In this document: positions 1 to 8,245 of the stretch, in pieces | Numbering within the stretch: position 1 is the first letter of the stretch | Layout: each line of letters opens with the position of its first letter | Source of the DNA: an uncultured Pseudomonadota bacterium | GTDB taxonomy: Bacteria > Pseudomonadota > Gammaproteobacteria > Burkholderiales > SG8-41 | NCBI GenBank assembly: GCA_946885605.1 | Contig: CAMPGR010000084.1 | Location: 1-16,847 of the forward strand | DNA length: 16,847 nucleotides | Direction: 5' to 3' | Notes under the pieces: model-generated | Seen by the model: only the letters and a program-made list of their open reading frames with translations | Told to the model about the DNA's origin: nothing | The model's database searches: none | Translations under genes and position numbers: made by a program

Positions 1-2
1 GC

Positions 3-1052
<1,050 letters not shown>

Positions 1053-1090
1053 CGATCACGCTGTCGGCGCCTTCGACAAAGGAGCAAGCC

Positions 1091-1492
1091 ATGCGCTTCC
1101 TGCATATCGCTGCCCTCGCACTCGCCCTTGGCTGCAGTGCGCCGACTCTGGCTCACGAGGAGCGACCGCGCGATCCATTCGCGGCGCTGGAGCCGGGGCT
1201 CCTCGTGCACGGCGCGATCCGTGAGAGCGATGTGACCCTTCTCCTCGACTACCTGCGCGGCGCGATCCTTGCCGCGGCGGAAGGGCGCGAGCCCGACCCG
1301 CCGCCGCAGGCGCTCGAAAAGCGCGCGCGGGAACTGGGCGCGGAACTCAAAGCCCGGGGCACACTGGCGGGTCTGCTCCTCCTCAACGCGCTCGAGGAGC
1401 ATGCAAAGGCGCTCGTGCGCGAGTTTCCCCCGCCTGCCCGGCGGCCCGCGCTTCCGCCTACAGTGCCTTACACACCGGCCTCTTCTCACTGA
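1091..1492 (+). CDS. Small secreted protein of unknown function
   Basis: I do not recognise this 133-residue protein. The ATG at 1091 is supported by an AAAGGAG ribosome-binding site (1078-1084) six bases upstream. It begins with a typical signal peptide: charged MR, a hydrophobic run to about residue 20, and a likely signal peptidase I site after Ala21 (TLA/HEE). A Cys at residue 15 does not sit in a good lipobox. The mature part is rich in Ala, Leu, Glu and Arg and looks mainly alpha-helical, with a helical stretch at about residues 45-115 and a Pro-rich tail. The reading frame continues upstream into thiC, but that part only shadows thiC. It sits between thiC (38 bases) and the export operon (165 bases). 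A periplasmic location is inferred; no function can be assigned. Confidence 0.7.
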   Translation: MRFLHIAALALALGCSAPTLAHEERPRDPFAALEPGLLVHGAIRESDVTLLLDYLRGAILAAAEGREPDPPPQALEKRARELGAELKARGTLAGLLLLNALEEHAKALVREFPPPARRPALPPTVPYTPASSH

Positions 1493-1560
1493 ACGACGCG
1501 AAGCAGCGCCGCCCCAGCGCACGCGTAGGCCCAGCGCCGTTCCGCTAGTCCAGTCGGAGG

Positions 1561-1575
1561 GTAACGCCTGGTTAC
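1561..1575. repeat. Short inverted repeat upstream of the adaptor gene
   Basis: GTAAC and GTTAC arms are separated by five bases (GCCTG). The dyad is centred about 50 bases upstream of a TAGAAT -10-like hexamer. It could be an operator for the export operon, but five-base arms can arise by chance and no regulator gene lies nearby. Confidence 0.2.
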
Positions 1576-1615
1576 AGATGCAGCGGCGGCTGGCCGCGTA
1601 GCGGGTTAAGCTCGC

Positions 1616-1623
1616 TGTAGAAT
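1616..1623 (+). promoter_or_regulatory. Putative extended -10 promoter element for the export operon
   Basis: TGTAGAAT resembles an extended sigma-70 -10 element; no good -35 box is seen about 17 bases upstream. Transcription from it would begin near 1630, downstream of the first in-frame ATG at 1622. It therefore favours the ATG at 1658 as the true start of the adaptor gene. Confidence 0.4.
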
Positions 1624-1657
1624 GCGGCATGCGAGACTTGACGCGCCGCGTTCCGGG

Positions 1658-3208
1658 ATGAGCAAACGTTCGCTGCTGTTGATCGGCCTGCTGCTGCTCC
1701 TGGCGGGCGCAGGCGTCGCCTACGCCATATGGGGCTCCTTGCGGCCGGCGCCCGAATACCGTCTTGCGAAGGTCGAGCGCGGCAGCATCACGGCTGCCGT
1801 ATCGGCGACCGGGACGTTAAGCCCCGTCGTATCGGTGCAGGTCGGCTCGCAGATCTCGGGCCAGATCAAGGAACTTTATGCCGACTACAACTCGCCGGTG
1901 AAAAAGGGGCAGATCATTGCGCAGATCGATCCGGATTCGATCGCGCTGCGCGTCAACCAGGCGATGGCCGACCTCGAAGCCGCTCGCGCCACCGTGCTCA
2001 CGCAGCGCGCCAACGTTGCCGCGCTGCAGGCGGAGGTGTCGCGCGCCAAAGTGACGCTCGCGGACGCGCAGCGCGAGTTCGCGCGCAATCGCACGCTCGC
2101 CGAGAAGAATTTCATCTCGACCGCAGTGCTCGAGAAGTCGCAGGCCGCTCACGACACGGCGCGCGAGCAGGTGAAGATCGCCGAGGCGCAGCTCGCGGTC
2201 GCCCAGGCACAGGTCCACAACGTCGAGGCGCTGGTGAAGCAGCGCGAGGCGCAGCTCGCGCAGGCGCGGGTCGATTTGAGCCGCACGTCGATTCGCGCGC
2301 CGGTGGACGGGATCGTGGTGAAAAAATCGGTGGAGCCGGGGCAGACCGTTGCGGCGAGCCTGCAGGCGCCCGAGCTTTTCGTCATCGCCCAGGACCTGCG
2401 CGAGATGCAGGTCGAGACCTCGATCGACGAGGCGGAGGTCGGGCGCATCCGGGTGGGGCAGAGCGCCACCTTCACCGTGGACAGCTTTCCGGGGCGCACC
2501 TTCCACGGCAGCGTGAGCCAGGTGCGCAAGGCGGCGCAGGTCGTGCAGAACGTCGTCACCTACATTGCGGTGATCACGACCTCGAATTCCGACTTGATCC
2601 TCTTTCCGGGTATGACGGCCAACGTGCGGATCGTCGTCGATAACCGGGAGAACGTGCTCAAGGTGGCGAATGGGGCGCTGCGCTTTCGACCCCCCGGCGC
2701 TTTCGAAGCCCGCGAACCGGTGCGCGCGGCGGCCATCGACGAGGAGAAAGGCGGCGGCCGCCGGGTCGCGCAGGCCGCCCGCGAGCGGCTCACCCAGGCG
2801 CTCGATCTCAACACCGAGCAGCAGGCGAAGGTCGAGGCGATCCTGAACGAGACGCGCGACCGCATCCGCACGCTCGAGACCGAGGATCTCAATGCGCGGC
2901 GCAAGCACGTGGAGCGCCTGCGTGCCGAGTCGCGCGCGCGTATCGCGGAGATCCTCACTCCCGAGCAACGCTCGCGCTATGAAGCCATGACGGCGCCGCG
3001 GACGGGGCGGGGAACGGCGAGCGGCCGGGTGTGGATTGTGGATGAGTCCGGGCAGCCCGTGCCGATCGATGTGCGCTTGGGCCTGAGCGACGGCAGCTAT
3101 ACCGAGATCCGGGCGGGCGAGTTGAGCGAAGGCGCACAAGTCATCATCGGCATGGCAACAGCGCAGAAGAGCCGCGCGCAAGGCGGCGGCCCGCGCTTCG
3201 GCTTTTGA
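1658..3208 (+). CDS. MacA-like periplasmic adaptor (membrane-fusion protein) with an LTxxQ helical insert
   Basis: This is the periplasmic adaptor of a MacAB-type ABC efflux or export complex, expected to link the inner-membrane permease to a TolC-like outer-membrane channel. I chose the ATG at 1658 (516 residues): it places MSKR directly before a hydrophobic anchor (residues about 5-27), and the alternative ATG at 1622 lies inside a -10-like element. Domains in order are the first beta-barrel/lipoyl half (VSVQVGSQISGQI), a long alpha-helical hairpin (about residues 90-210), the second lipoyl half (IRAPVDGIVVKKSVEPGQTV), a beta-barrel and a membrane-proximal domain. The odd part is an insert of about 110 residues (about 347-456) in the membrane-proximal region. 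It is charged and helical and contains LNTEQ (residue 384) and LTPEQ (residue 433), as in Spy/CpxP LTxxQ proteins. The canonical strand resumes at GRVWIVDESGQPVP. The ATPase gene follows 22 bases downstream. The substrate is unknown, and no TolC gene is in the window. Confidence 0.9.
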   Translation: MSKRSLLLIGLLLLLAGAGVAYAIWGSLRPAPEYRLAKVERGSITAAVSATGTLSPVVSVQVGSQISGQIKELYADYNSPVKKGQIIAQIDPDSIALRVNQAMADLEAARATVLTQRANVAALQAEVSRAKVTLADAQREFARNRTLAEKNFISTAVLEKSQAAHDTAREQVKIAEAQLAVAQAQVHNVEALVKQREAQLAQARVDLSRTSIRAPVDGIVVKKSVEPGQTVAASLQAPELFVIAQDLREMQVETSIDEAEVGRIRVGQSATFTVDSFPGRTFHGSVSQVRKAAQVVQNVVTYIAVITTSNSDLILFPGMTANVRIVVDNRENVLKVANGALRFRPPGAFEAREPVRAAAIDEEKGGGRRVAQAARERLTQALDLNTEQQAKVEAILNETRDRIRTLETEDLNARRKHVERLRAESRARIAEILTPEQRSRYEAMTAPRTGRGTASGRVWIVDESGQPVPIDVRLGLSDGSYTEIRAGELSEGAQVIIGMATAQKSRAQGGGPRFGF

Positions 3209-3230
3209 GCGCGGCGGAATTGCCGGAAGC

Positions 3231-3974
3231 ATGAGCGCGCCCCTTATCGTCACGCGTCATCTCGCGAAGGTGTACCGGCTCGACGCGTATGATGTTAACG
3301 CCCTGCGCGGGGTGTCGCTGACGATCGAGCCGGGCGAGTTCGTTGCGGTCATGGGCCCGTCCGGATCCGGCAAATCGACGTTCATGAACCTGCTCGGCTG
3401 CCTCGACAGCCCGAGCGCGGGCGAGTACTTTCTTGCCGGCGAGCAGGTTTCGCGCCTTGCCGGCGATGCGCTCGCCGCGATTCGCAACCGCCGCATCGGT
3501 TTCGTGTTCCAGAACTTCAACCTCCTCCCCCGCACGAGCGCCGTGGAGAACGTGGAATTGCCGCTGCTCTATTGCGGCGTCCCGGCCGCCGAGCGCACGC
3601 GGCGCGCCCTCGCGTGTCTGGCCGGCGTCGGGCTCGCCGATCGCGCGCATCATCACCCGGCGCAGCTCTCCGGCGGTCAGCAGCAGCGGGTGGCGATCGC
3701 GCGCGCCCTCATCAACGATCCGGTTCTCATCCTCGCAGACGAGCCGACTGGCGCGCTCGATACGCATACGAGCTGCGAAGTGATGGCGCTGCTGCAGCAG
3801 CTCAATCGCAACGGCATGACGGTGGTACTCGTCACGCACGAGCAGGACATCGCGAACTTCGCCGGTCGCATCATCGGCTTCCGCGACGGATGCGTCGTGG
3901 AGGACCGGCGAGTCGCGCATCCCAACGATGCCGCGGCCATGGCGGCGCGCCTGCAGGCGCGGCAAGCGGCATGA
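3231..3974 (+). CDS. ABC transporter ATP-binding protein (MacB/LolD type, stand-alone)
   Basis: This 247-residue cytoplasmic ATPase should power the MacAB-like exporter encoded with its neighbours. It shows Walker A GPSGSGKST, a Q-loop at FVFQNFNLLPR, the signature LSGGQQQR, Walker B VLILADEPTGALD and the switch His in VLVTHEQD. It belongs to the MacB/LolD/FtsE class, which acts with FtsX-like permeases. In E. coli MacB the ATPase and permease are one polypeptide; here they are separate genes. The ATG lies 22 bases after the adaptor stop, with a weak GGAAG ribosome-binding site. Its TGA overlaps the ATG of a 16-codon mini-ORF (ATGA at 3971-3974) that leads into the permease gene. Confidence 0.95.
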   Translation: MSAPLIVTRHLAKVYRLDAYDVNALRGVSLTIEPGEFVAVMGPSGSGKSTFMNLLGCLDSPSAGEYFLAGEQVSRLAGDALAAIRNRRIGFVFQNFNLLPRTSAVENVELPLLYCGVPAAERTRRALACLAGVGLADRAHHHPAQLSGGQQQRVAIARALINDPVLILADEPTGALDTHTSCEVMALLQQLNRNGMTVVLVTHEQDIANFAGRIIGFRDGCVVEDRRVAHPNDAAAMAARLQARQAA

Positions 3975-4021
3975 AGGCGATCACCTCGACCGCGGGGCCG
4001 TGGATGAAGGAAACGGTGTGA
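3971..4021 (+). CDS. 16-codon mini-ORF bridging the ATPase and permease genes
   Basis: The frame ATG AAG GCG ... ACG GTG TGA encodes 16 residues, MKAITSTAGPWMKETV. Its ATG overlaps the ATPase stop (ATGA, 3971-3974), and its TGA overlaps the GTG start of the permease (GTGA, 4018-4021). It has no good ribosome-binding site of its own, so its translation would rest on re-initiation by ribosomes finishing the ATPase gene. Its own AAGGAA (4007-4012) is the ribosome-binding site of the permease. It could be a coupling device rather than a functional peptide. A chance arrangement or a frame error in an originally longer permease N-terminus cannot be excluded. Confidence 0.35.
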   Translation: MKAITSTAGPWMKETV

Positions 4022-5253
4022 ACATCGTCGCGAGCGTGCGGATCGCGCTGCGGGCGCTTCGCGTCAACAAGCTGCGCAGTTCGCTCACCATGCTCGGCAT
4101 CATCATCGGTGTTGCGGCCGTGATCACGATGATCTCGGTGGGCGCGGGGGCGCAGGCGCGGGTCGAGGAGCAGATTCGTAGCCTAGGCTCGAACCTCATC
4201 TACCTGACACCCGGCTCGGTCACCTCGGGCGGCGTGCGCATGGGGGCTGGATCGCGCTCCTCGCTGACGGAGGACGACGCCTACGCGCTGCAACGCGAGA
4301 TTCCGGACGTTCAGGCGGCGGCCGCCGCGCTGCGCGGCACCGGGCACGTCGTTGCCGGCAGCAACAACTGGTCGACGGTGTTCTACGGGGTCACGCTCGA
4401 GTACTTCGAGGCGCGCAACTGGGTCGTCGCGGCCGGAAAGATGTTCGAGCAGACGGACCTCACCGGTTCCACGAAGGTCGTTCTGCTTGGAGAGACGGTA
4501 GCCCGCAACCTTTTCGGCGACAGCGATCCGATCGGCCAGATTGTGCGCGTGCGCAAGGTGCCGATGCAGGTGATCGGCGTGCTGGAAAGGAAAGGTCAGA
4601 GCCTCATGGGCGCGGATCAGGATGACGTCATGCTCATGCCGATTTCGACCGCGCGCAATCGCGTGCTGGGCGGCAACCTCGCCAAGCTGCGCTCGGTGAG
4701 CTCGATCTCGATCAAGGTGCGGGAAGGCGCCAACATGACGGAGGTCGAAAGCGAGATCCGGTCGCTGCTGCGCCAGCGTCACCGGCTGACGCAGCGCGGA
4801 CAGGACGATGACTTCACGCTGCGCAACCTCTCGGAAGTGCTGAGCGCGCGGGAGGAATCGAGCCGGATCATGACATTGCTGCTTGCCGCGGTCGCCTCCG
4901 TGTCGCTCCTCGTCGGCGGTATAGGCATCATGAACATCATGCTCGTTTCCGTCACCGAGCGCACGCGCGAGATCGGACTCCGCATGGCGGTGGGCGCGCG
5001 CGGCAAAGACATTCTCATGCAGTTCCTCGTGGAAGCGATCACGCTCGCGTTGATCGGCGGCCTGCTCGGCGTCGTGCTCGGACTGGGCGGCTCGTATGCG
5101 ATCAGCGAGCTTGCCGGCTGGCGGGTCGAGTTGCGGCCGGAATCCGTTGCGCTCGCCGTGAGCTTCGCGGCGACGATCGGAATATTCTTCGGCTTCTATC
5201 CGGCGCGCAAAGCGTCGCGACTGCTGCCCATCGAAGCCCTGCGCTACGAGTAG
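4018..5253 (+). CDS. ABC transporter permease, MacB/FtsX type
   Basis: This 411-residue inner-membrane permease of the MacB family partners the preceding ATPase and adaptor. Family features are an N-terminal membrane segment (LTMLGIIIGVAAVITMISVG, about residues 22-41), a large periplasmic MacB_PCD domain (about 45-275), and a C-terminal FtsX domain with three membrane segments. The conserved stretch GIGIMNIMLVSVTERTREIG and the tail FGFYPARKASRLLPIEALRYE are typical of the family. I chose the GTG at 4018: AAGGAA lies five bases upstream, and the protein then starts NIVASVRIALRALRVNKLRSS, as in relatives. An upstream in-frame ATG at 3928 would add a poor-looking basic sequence read from inside the ATPase gene. 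uppP begins 26 bases downstream. Confidence 0.93.
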   Translation: MNIVASVRIALRALRVNKLRSSLTMLGIIIGVAAVITMISVGAGAQARVEEQIRSLGSNLIYLTPGSVTSGGVRMGAGSRSSLTEDDAYALQREIPDVQAAAAALRGTGHVVAGSNNWSTVFYGVTLEYFEARNWVVAAGKMFEQTDLTGSTKVVLLGETVARNLFGDSDPIGQIVRVRKVPMQVIGVLERKGQSLMGADQDDVMLMPISTARNRVLGGNLAKLRSVSSISIKVREGANMTEVESEIRSLLRQRHRLTQRGQDDDFTLRNLSEVLSAREESSRIMTLLLAAVASVSLLVGGIGIMNIMLVSVTERTREIGLRMAVGARGKDILMQFLVEAITLALIGGLLGVVLGLGGSYAISELAGWRVELRPESVALAVSFAATIGIFFGFYPARKASRLLPIEALRYE

Positions 5254-5279
5254 TTCGCGTAGAATAGCGCGCTTCTGAA

Positions 5280-6107
5280 ATGGAACTGGCCATCTATCTC
5301 AAGGCTCTCGTCCTCGGCGTCGTCGAAGGGTTGACGGAATTTCTGCCGATCTCGAGCACCGGCCACCTCATCATCGTCTCCGAACTGCTCGGCTTCAACG
5401 ATGCGCGCGGCAAAGTGTTCGGCATCTTCATCCAGAGCGGGGCAATGCTGGCCGTCATCTGGGAATACCGCGCGCGATTCGGCCGGCTTGCGACCGCGTT
5501 CCTGAGCGACCCGGTGGCGCGGCGCTTCGGCATGAATCTCGCGATTGCCTTCATGCCGGCGGCGTTGCTGGGGCTCCTCTTCGGCTCGGCAATCAAGCAG
5601 CATCTCTTCCAGACGCATGCCGTCGCCCTCGCCTTCATCGTGGGCGGGCTCGTCATCCTGTGGGTGGAGCGCGGGCGCGGCCGCAGCGCCGTCGAGAGCG
5701 TCGATGACATGAGCTGGAAGGATGCGCTCAAGGTCGGCATCGCGCAGGCTTTTGCGCTGATACCGGGAACTTCGCGCGCCGGGGCGACCATCATCGGAGG
5801 AATGCTTTTTGGGCTTTCGCGCCGCGCGGCGACCGAGTTTTCGTTTTTTCTGGCGGTGCCGACGCTCATTGCCGCGGGCGCCTACGATCTTTACGCGAAT
5901 CGCGCGCTGCTCGCCGCGCACGACGTCGGACTTTTCACGACCGGTTTCGCAGCGGCTTTCGTCTCCGCGTTTCTGTGCGTGCGGTGGCTCTTGCGCTACA
6001 TCGCGACGCACGACTTCAGCGTCTTCGCCTGGTACCGCATCGGGTTCGGCGTGCTCGTCCTTTCGACGGGCTACGTCGGGCTCGTCAACTGGTCGGCGGC
6101 GCCCTAA
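5280..6107 (+). CDS. uppP: Undecaprenyl-diphosphatase (UppP/BacA)
   Basis: UppP is an integral inner-membrane enzyme that dephosphorylates undecaprenyl pyrophosphate to the lipid carrier used in peptidoglycan and polysaccharide synthesis; extra copies confer bacitracin resistance. The 275-residue length is normal. Both catalytic signatures are present: [16 protein letters not shown] near the N-terminus and [15 protein letters not shown] in the middle, with multiple hydrophobic segments throughout. The ATG lies 26 bases after the permease stop, so it may be the last gene of the export operon. A TAGAAT hexamer at 5260-5265 could also give it its own promoter with a very short leader. No strong ribosome-binding site is visible. 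Its stop overlaps by four bases with the stop of the convergent rhodanese gene. Confidence 0.97.
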   Translation: MELAIYLKALVLGVVEGLTEFLPISSTGHLIIVSELLGFNDARGKVFGIFIQSGAMLAVIWEYRARFGRLATAFLSDPVARRFGMNLAIAFMPAALLGLLFGSAIKQHLFQTHAVALAFIVGGLVILWVERGRGRSAVESVDDMSWKDALKVGIAQAFALIPGTSRAGATIIGGMLFGLSRRAATEFSFFLAVPTLIAAGAYDLYANRALLAAHDVGLFTTGFAAAFVSAFLCVRWLLRYIATHDFSVFAWYRIGFGVLVLSTGYVGLVNWSAAP

Positions 6108-6553
6108 CTCTGGCTCCACGGCAGGCCGCGCGCGCGCCAGCCGCCCTGGGTATTGCGGTGGCCTTGCGCGTTCTTGTCGCCTTCGAAGCCCTCGAGCACG
6201 TTGTAGCACTGCGTGTAGCCCGCCTGCATCGCGAGCTGCGCAGCATTATGGGACCGCCCGCCGCTGCGGCAGATGAAGAGCACGAGCGTTTCCTTGTCCA
6301 CCCGCTGCTCGAGCTCCGTTTGGAAGGACGGATTGGGGCGACTGCCGGGGTAGGTCAGCAACTCGATCTCCACGGCGCCGGGAATGCGCCCGACCCAGTC
6401 CCATTCGGCGCGAGTGCGCACGTCGACCAGCGTTGCGGCGGGAGCCGACTGCAGGACTTCGTAAGCCTCGTGGGGCAGCAAGGCACCCTCGTAGGGCAGT
6501 CCCATGCGTTCTGCGCGTTCCCGTGCCGTTTTGAGAATTTCGGTGATGGCCAT
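6104..6553 (-). CDS. Rhodanese-like domain protein
   Basis: This is a 149-residue single-domain rhodanese with no signal peptide, so probably a cytoplasmic sulfurtransferase or sulfur carrier. The active-site loop is CRSGGRS with the catalytic Cys at residue 95. The family entry motif [21 protein letters not shown] is clear, as is the C-terminal [10 protein letters not shown] segment. The first 25 residues ([23 protein letters not shown]) are a helical extension seen in some proteobacterial rhodaneses. GGAG lies five bases before the ATG. It is divergent from glnA across a 216-base control region, and a possible extended -10 for it (revcomp of 6577-6582) overlaps a dyad there. Substrate unknown. 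Confidence 0.92.
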   Translation of the reverse strand: MAITEILKTARERAERMGLPYEGALLPHEAYEVLQSAPAATLVDVRTRAEWDWVGRIPGAVEIELLTYPGSRPNPSFQTELEQRVDKETLVLFICRSGGRSHNAAQLAMQAGYTQCYNVLEGFEGDKNAQGHRNTQGGWRARGLPWSQS

Positions 6554-6576
6554 GGCGTCTCCATCCAGAAAGTGCG

Positions 6577-6585
6577 ATTATTGCA
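6577..6585 (-). promoter_or_regulatory. Possible extended -10 promoter for the rhodanese gene
   Basis: On the minus strand TGCAATAAT places an AATAAT hexamer (5 of 6 to TATAAT) after TGC, 24 bases upstream of the rhodanese ATG. No good -35 is visible. The element lies inside a GTGC-N7-GCAC dyad at 6572-6586. Confidence 0.3.
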
Positions 6586-6608
6586 CGGGCACCGATTTAG
6601 TACATGAG

Positions 6609-6623
6609 GCACCAACGTAGTGC
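6609..6623. promoter_or_regulatory. Putative NtrC-binding site (distal) upstream of glnA
   Basis: GCAC-CAACGTA-GTGC matches the GCAC-N7-GTGC core of NtrC (NRI) sites. Its centre is about 31 bases (three helical turns) from the second site and about -116 from the predicted sigma-54 start. This resembles the paired enhancer of enterobacterial glnA. Confidence 0.6.
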
Positions 6624-6639
6624 GTTACAGTCGCACCGC

Positions 6640-6654
6640 GCACCATATCGGTGC
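6640..6654. promoter_or_regulatory. Putative NtrC-binding site (proximal) upstream of glnA
   Basis: GCACC-ATATC-GGTGC is a perfect dyad that extends one more base on each side (17 bases in all). It matches the NtrC consensus and is centred near -85 relative to the predicted sigma-54 start of glnA, a usual enhancer distance. Confidence 0.7.
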
Positions 6655-6705
6655 GACGACCTGCGCGTCCCACGCGAATCTCCCTGCGGCACAACGCCCG
6701 AGTAC

Positions 6706-6721
6706 TGGCACGCTTCGTGCT
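6706..6721 (+). promoter_or_regulatory. Sigma-54 (RpoN) promoter of glnA
   Basis: TGGCACGCTTCGTGCT matches the -24/-12 consensus TGGCACG-N4-TTGCW, with the GG and GC pairs exactly ten bases apart and a G in place of the first T of TTGC. Transcription would start near 6732, giving a 38-base leader before the glnA ATG. Two NtrC-type dyads lie upstream. Confidence 0.75.
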
Positions 6722-6769
6722 GACCAAAAGACCCTGCTATCGTCTGTTTGAACCTATCAGGAGAAAAGA

Positions 6770-8179
6770 ATGGCCGTCGCCGACGTAATGAAAATGATCA
6801 AGGACAACGAAGTGAAGTTCGTTGACCTCCGCTTTACCGATACGCGCGGCAAGGAGCAGCACGTATCGGTTCCCGTGAAAGCGTTCACGGACGCCAAGTT
6901 TTCCGATGGTCACTTTTTCGACGGCTCGTCGATCGCCGGCTGGAAGGGGATCGAGGCGTCCGACATGGTGCTGATGCCCGACCCGGACACGGCGCGCATG
7001 GATCCGTTCACCGACGAGCCGACGCTGCTCCTCACGTGCGACGTCATCGAGCCGGCCGACGGCAAGGGCTACGATCGCGATCCGCGCTCCATTGCGAAGC
7101 GCGCCGAAGCGTATCTCAAGTCCACCGGCATCGCGGACACCGCGTTCTTCGGCCCCGAGCCCGAATTCTTCATCTTCGATTCCGTCACCTGGAAGGTCGA
7201 CATGTCGGGATCGTGCGTGAAGATCAAGAGCGAGGAAGCGCCCTGGTCGAGCAGCGAAGAGTTCGAAGGCGGCAACATGGGACACCGCGCCGCAGTCAAG
7301 GGCGGCTACTTCCCGGTGCCGCCGGTCGACTCGCTGCAGGACATTCGATCCGCCATCGTGCTTGCGCTGGAAGAGATGGGCGTCGAATGTGAGGTCCATC
7401 ATCACGAGGTCGCCGCGGCCGGGCAGTGCGAGATCGGCACCAAGTTCGAGCGGCTCGTGAAGCGCGCCGACTGGATGATGATCCTCAAGTATGCCGTGCA
7501 CAATGTGGCCCATTCCTATGGCAAGACGGCGACCTTCATGCCGAAGCCGGTGGTAGGCGACAACGGCTCGGGCATGCACGTGCACCAGTCGCTCGCCAAG
7601 GGCGGGCAGAATCTCTTCAGCGGCAGCGGTTATGGCGGCCTTTCGGAACTCGCGCTCTACTACATCGGCGGCATCATCAAGCACGCCAAGGCGCTGAACG
7701 CGATCACCAACCCCGGCACCAATTCCTACAAGCGGCTGGTGCCGGGCTTCGAAGCGCCGATCAATCTTGCATACTCCTCGCGGAACCGTTCGGCTGCAGT
7801 GCGCGTGCCGCTGGTCGCGAATCCGAAAGGGCGCCGCATCGAAGTGCGGTTCCCCGATCCCATGTGCAACCCCTATCTCGGCTTCGCCGCGATGCTGATG
7901 GCGGGGCTCGACGGCATACAGAACAAGATTCACCCGGGCGATCCGATCGACAAGAATCTCTACGATCTGCCGCCCGAGATCGCCAAGAAGATCCCGCATC
8001 CCTGCGCCTCGCTCGACGAGGCGCTGGAATGCATTGACAAGGACCGCGAGTTCCTGACGCGCGGCGGCGTCTTCTCGAACGACATGATCGATGCCTACAT
8101 CGCGCTCAAGATGGACGAGGTGACGCTCTTCCGAATGACCACGCACCCCATCGAGTTTCAGATGTACTACAGTTTGTGA
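6770..8179 (+). CDS. glnA: Glutamine synthetase, type I
   Basis: This cytoplasmic dodecameric enzyme makes glutamine from glutamate, ammonia and ATP and is the main entry point for ammonia assimilation. The 469-residue length is standard. Signatures include [18 protein letters not shown] near the N-terminus, [11 protein letters not shown], the ATP-binding [21 protein letters not shown] segment, and [10 protein letters not shown]. In the last motif Tyr398 is the residue adenylylated by GlnE in the GSI-beta class, so post-translational control is expected. The start is supported by AGGAGA about six bases upstream. Upstream lie a sigma-54 promoter and NtrC-type sites, and downstream an intrinsic terminator. 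The ntrBC pair that would control it lies about 700 bases further on. Confidence 0.99.
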   Translation: MAVADVMKMIKDNEVKFVDLRFTDTRGKEQHVSVPVKAFTDAKFSDGHFFDGSSIAGWKGIEASDMVLMPDPDTARMDPFTDEPTLLLTCDVIEPADGKGYDRDPRSIAKRAEAYLKSTGIADTAFFGPEPEFFIFDSVTWKVDMSGSCVKIKSEEAPWSSSEEFEGGNMGHRAAVKGGYFPVPPVDSLQDIRSAIVLALEEMGVECEVHHHEVAAAGQCEIGTKFERLVKRADWMMILKYAVHNVAHSYGKTATFMPKPVVGDNGSGMHVHQSLAKGGQNLFSGSGYGGLSELALYYIGGIIKHAKALNAITNPGTNSYKRLVPGFEAPINLAYSSRNRSAAVRVPLVANPKGRRIEVRFPDPMCNPYLGFAAMLMAGLDGIQNKIHPGDPIDKNLYDLPPEIAKKIPHPCASLDEALECIDKDREFLTRGGVFSNDMIDAYIALKMDEVTLFRMTTHPIEFQMYYSL

Positions 8180-8201
8180 CGCGGGAAGGACGATGACACA
8201 A

Positions 8202-8228
8202 GGGCGGGCTCCGGCCCGCCCTTTTTTT
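8202..8228 (+). terminator. Rho-independent terminator of glnA
   Basis: A perfect 8-bp GC stem (GGGCGGGC / GCCCGCCC) closes a TCCG loop and is followed by seven T residues. The C(UCCG)G loop belongs to the very stable UNCG tetraloop class. It starts 23 bases after the glnA stop and should separate glnA from the DUF4124 gene and ntrBC. Confidence 0.93.
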
Positions 8229-8245
8229 CACCAACTTGGCGCGCG

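Noticed and set aside
1622..1657. Upstream ATG of the adaptor gene (12 extra residues)
   Set aside because: It falls inside the TAGAAT promoter-like hexamer, and the extra residues separate the initiator from a normal MSKR-plus-anchor N-terminus.
1817..3253. 478-codon open frame on the - strand opposite the adaptor gene
   Set aside because: It is fully antisense to a well-supported adaptor protein and composed of low-complexity His/Arg/Leu sequence with no motif.
3928..4017. Longer permease start at ATG 3928
   Set aside because: It would add 30 basic residues read from inside the ATPase gene and unlike MacB-family N-termini. The GTG at 4018 has a proper ribosome-binding site.
5260..5265. 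TAGAAT hexamer as a dedicated uppP promoter
   Set aside because: There is no -35 match at the right spacing, and the leader would be under ten bases. Co-transcription with the permease is simpler, so it is not listed as a feature.
6104..6107. Four-base overlap of the uppP and rhodanese stop codons
   Set aside because: Convergent genes often share a few bases at their ends, and both proteins have normal C-termini, so nothing special is implied.
6737..8146. 469-codon open frame on the - strand opposite glnA
   Set aside because: It mirrors glnA almost exactly. The sequence is His/Arg-rich with no recognisable domain, so it is a shadow frame.
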